Assembly (NCBI GenBank): GCA_030588275.1
Contig: JAUUYJ010000110.1
Coordinates: 1-7,972, forward strand
Direction: 5' to 3'
Length of the DNA: 7,972 nt
From: Candidatus Zixiibacteriota bacterium
GTDB taxonomy: Bacteria > Zixibacteria > MSB-5A5 > GN15 > JAAZOE01
In this document: positions 6,656 to 7,972 of the stretch, piece after piece
Numbering within the stretch: position 1 is the first letter of the stretch
How the letters are laid out: each line of letters begins with the position of its first letter
Position numbers and translations under genes: made by a program
Notes under the pieces: generated by a model
Seen by the model: only the letters and a program-made list of their open reading frames with translations
The model's database searches: none
Told to the model about the DNA's origin: nothing

Positions 6656-7384
6656 TTACGGCCCATCGGTGGTGGATGATTCGGAATCGGTGTAATGAAT
6701 GCCGTGACAGGAAGTACATCGAACTTCATCGCCCGCTCCGAGGAGATAATCGTTAGTCGTATTCCCGTCGGATGGTTGAGGGTTACCGTCAACGTCAAGC
6801 GGGGGATTGTGATAAAATTCCGTTGCGGGCAGGGCATTGCCGACCGGGTGAGATAATTCGGAACCGGTATATGTTCGCACCGAACTATTGTCCCGCGTCC
6901 GATGGCAATCAAGGCACAGGGCATCGGCGCTATTGTCCAGACGCAAAAATGGGGAAACGCTGTTGGCATGAGGGTCGTGACAGGTAGCGCAGGTGATTTT
7001 GTTTTCTGCTGTCAGATGATCCAAAAGGGTTTGCGTTTGCGGAAGCTGGGTGCTCCTCTCGGTATTAATCGCCGCCACATCCCAGGCATGAGAAGTACCG
7101 GTCACTCCAGGATCGGCCTTGTCGGCTGATGATAGTTCTTTGGTCATAGGAACCCACCCACCCGGTGAATGGCAGGACAGGCACAAAGTCGAGACCAACG
7201 AATCGGACGCATTTATCAGAATATCACCCAGCGAATTGTGGGTGATATGGCATTGTTCGCAATAGATCGAATTGGTGCCACCATGAGGATCATCCTGTGC
7301 CACAGTTACAGTCGCCAAAGTTAATGTAACCGAGATCAAAATGAGGATCTGCGCAATTTTTGTATTTCCAAATTTTTTCATCAT
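6656..7384 (-). CDS. exported five-haem c-type cytochrome, doubled-CXXCH type
   Basis: A 242-residue protein with a Sec signal peptide (about 1-29, likely cut after TVA). Five CXXCH motifs are seen at residues 42-46 (CEQCH), 68-72 (CLSCH), 132-136 (CATCH), 157-161 (CLDCH) and 223-227 (CTSCH). They are arranged as two full doubled-CXXCH units, CxxCHxxH...LCxxCH, at 42-72 and 132-161. A half unit at 223-230 lacks its partner motif. His49, His139 and His230, three residues after a CXXCH, are likely distal ligands. The protein should carry electrons in the periplasm or at the surface; its redox partners are unknown. The start has a good AGGTG Shine-Dalgarno and lies 5 bases after the stop of the upstream secreted-protein gene, so the two form an operon. 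Haem attachment would need a synthase like the CcsBA pair encoded at 582-2473. Confidence 0.92.
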   Translation of the reverse strand: MMKKFGNTKIAQILILISVTLTLATVTVAQDDPHGGTNSIYCEQCHITHNSLGDILINASDSLVSTLCLSCHSPGGWVPMTKELSSADKADPGVTGTSHAWDVAAINTERSTQLPQTQTLLDHLTAENKITCATCHDPHANSVSPFLRLDNSADALCLDCHRTRDNSSVRTYTGSELSHPVGNALPATEFYHNPPLDVDGNPQPSDGNTTNDYLLGAGDEVRCTSCHGIHYTDSESSTTDGP

Positions 7385-7389
7385 AGCAC

Positions 7390-7972
7390 CTACTTCAACA
7401 ATACCATTTTTCTTGTTTTTTCAAAACTATCGGTCCGAAGCCGATAGAAATAAACACCTGAACCAACCGAACGGCCCGCTTCGTCCCGACCATCCCAAAC
7501 CAGCGAATGATTTCCTGCCGACAGCGATTCGGAAATAATTATTTTAATCCTCTCCCCCAAAATATTTATTATTTCCAGAGTAACATCACTCTCAATCGGA
7601 AGAGAAAACCTTATTTCTGTCGTCGGGTTGAACGGATTGGGGAAATTTTGTTGTAAGTCGAAAACGGATGGTAAGGAATTTATCTTAAATGAGTGATTAT
7701 TGCTCCATTGCCCGAACTGTCCGTTAACCATGACGCGACTGCTCCAGAGAAACTCATTGTCGGCTGAGAAGTTAATTTCAGGAGACCAGGTTGCCATAAC
7801 TTTCTGGACCGACCCATTTTCCATTACAATACTGTCCGGCATAAGTCCTGAAAGCGCCATCGGTTGGTCGAGATTTCCAGATTCAAACAGGCGAAATTCA
7901 AAACCGGCCACCTGTCGGGCGGCATCGACCGCTTCGACATATGCTGTTAATATTACTTCATCTGAAGAGATG
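7390..7972 (-). CDS. large secreted protein, C-terminal part with FN3-like module and T9SS/FlgD-like tail
   Basis: The frame runs off the window edge, so only the last 193 residues are seen; the start is missing. Residues 1-99 look like a fibronectin type III or related beta-sandwich: the stretch AYVEAVDAARQVAGFEFRLF and the later WSSRVMVNGQFGQWSNNHSF are typical strands. Residues 103-193 are a C-terminal sorting-type domain: NFPNPFNP (109-116), then TTEIRFSLP, GERI, W-D-GRDEAGR, SGVYFYRL and a final KMVLLK. In FCB bacteria this domain often directs export by the type IX system and surface attachment or release, but the same fold also occurs in lineages where T9SS is not proven. The stop is 5 bases before the five-haem cytochrome start, so the two are co-transcribed. 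The N-terminal catalytic or binding part cannot be judged from here. Confidence 0.83.
   Translation of the reverse strand, partial: ISSDEVILTAYVEAVDAARQVAGFEFRLFESGNLDQPMALSGLMPDSIVMENGSVQKVMATWSPEINFSADNEFLWSSRVMVNGQFGQWSNNHSFKINSLPSVFDLQQNFPNPFNPTTEIRFSLPIESDVTLEIINILGERIKIIISESLSAGNHSLVWDGRDEAGRSVGSGVYFYRLRTDSFEKTRKMVLLK

Noticed and set aside
6610..6969. Minus-strand frame running past the cytochrome stop, as a possible frameshifted continuation
   Set aside because: The extra residues contain no CXXCH or recognisable fold and the real frame ends cleanly, so a frameshift is not supported.
7390..7911. GTG at 7911 as the start of the sorting-tail gene
   Set aside because: The frame stays open to the window edge with beta-sandwich-like sequence upstream, so this is an internal codon of a truncated gene.

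Overview
The window looks like a chromosomal piece from an uncultured sediment or groundwater bacterium of the FCB superphylum, for example a Zixibacteria-like or neighbouring lineage. This placement is an inference from three things seen here: a C-terminal tail of the T9SS/FlgD-like type (NFPNPFNP signature) on the last gene, multihaem cytochromes of the doubled-CXXCH type, and several genes without an obvious Shine-Dalgarno. No rRNA, tRNA, CRISPR, phage or transposon signal was seen, and no gene-free stretch exceeds about 140 bases.

Region 1 (1-4322, plus strand) is a tightly packed five-gene run. It starts with the 3' end of a multihaem c-type cytochrome. Next come a ResB/CcsB-like protein and a CcsA/ResC-like protein, which together form a System II cytochrome c synthase. 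A 118-residue three-helix membrane protein with membrane histidines follows, then a cobalamin-binding-type radical SAM enzyme resembling the BchE group. Gene junctions are +17, -4, +6 and -14 bases, so this is very probably one transcript. The synthase would export haem and attach it to CXXCH motifs of exported cytochromes such as the one just upstream. The jobs of the small membrane protein and the radical SAM enzyme are unknown; a role in tetrapyrrole chemistry is the natural hypothesis.

Region 2 (4323-5445, plus strand) is a separate unit with a candidate promoter and one exported protein carrying two PEGA-like domains, a late membrane segment and a charged tail.

Region 3 (5446-7972, minus strand) reads leftwards. 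It holds the 3' end of a large secreted protein with an FN3-like module and a sorting tail, then 5 bases later a five-haem cytochrome. After a 136-base spacer with several hairpins comes a beta-propeller (NHL/six-bladed type) lipoprotein. The propeller gene and the PEGA gene converge with directly abutting stop codons.

Taken together, this is a cell-envelope locus: exported multihaem cytochromes, the machinery that matures them, and surface or periplasmic beta-rich proteins. It suggests respiration with electron transfer across or outside the envelope. The most notable points are the BchE-like radical SAM gene fused by overlap to a cytochrome synthase operon, and a degenerate C-x-x-S-H haem site at the end of the first cytochrome.
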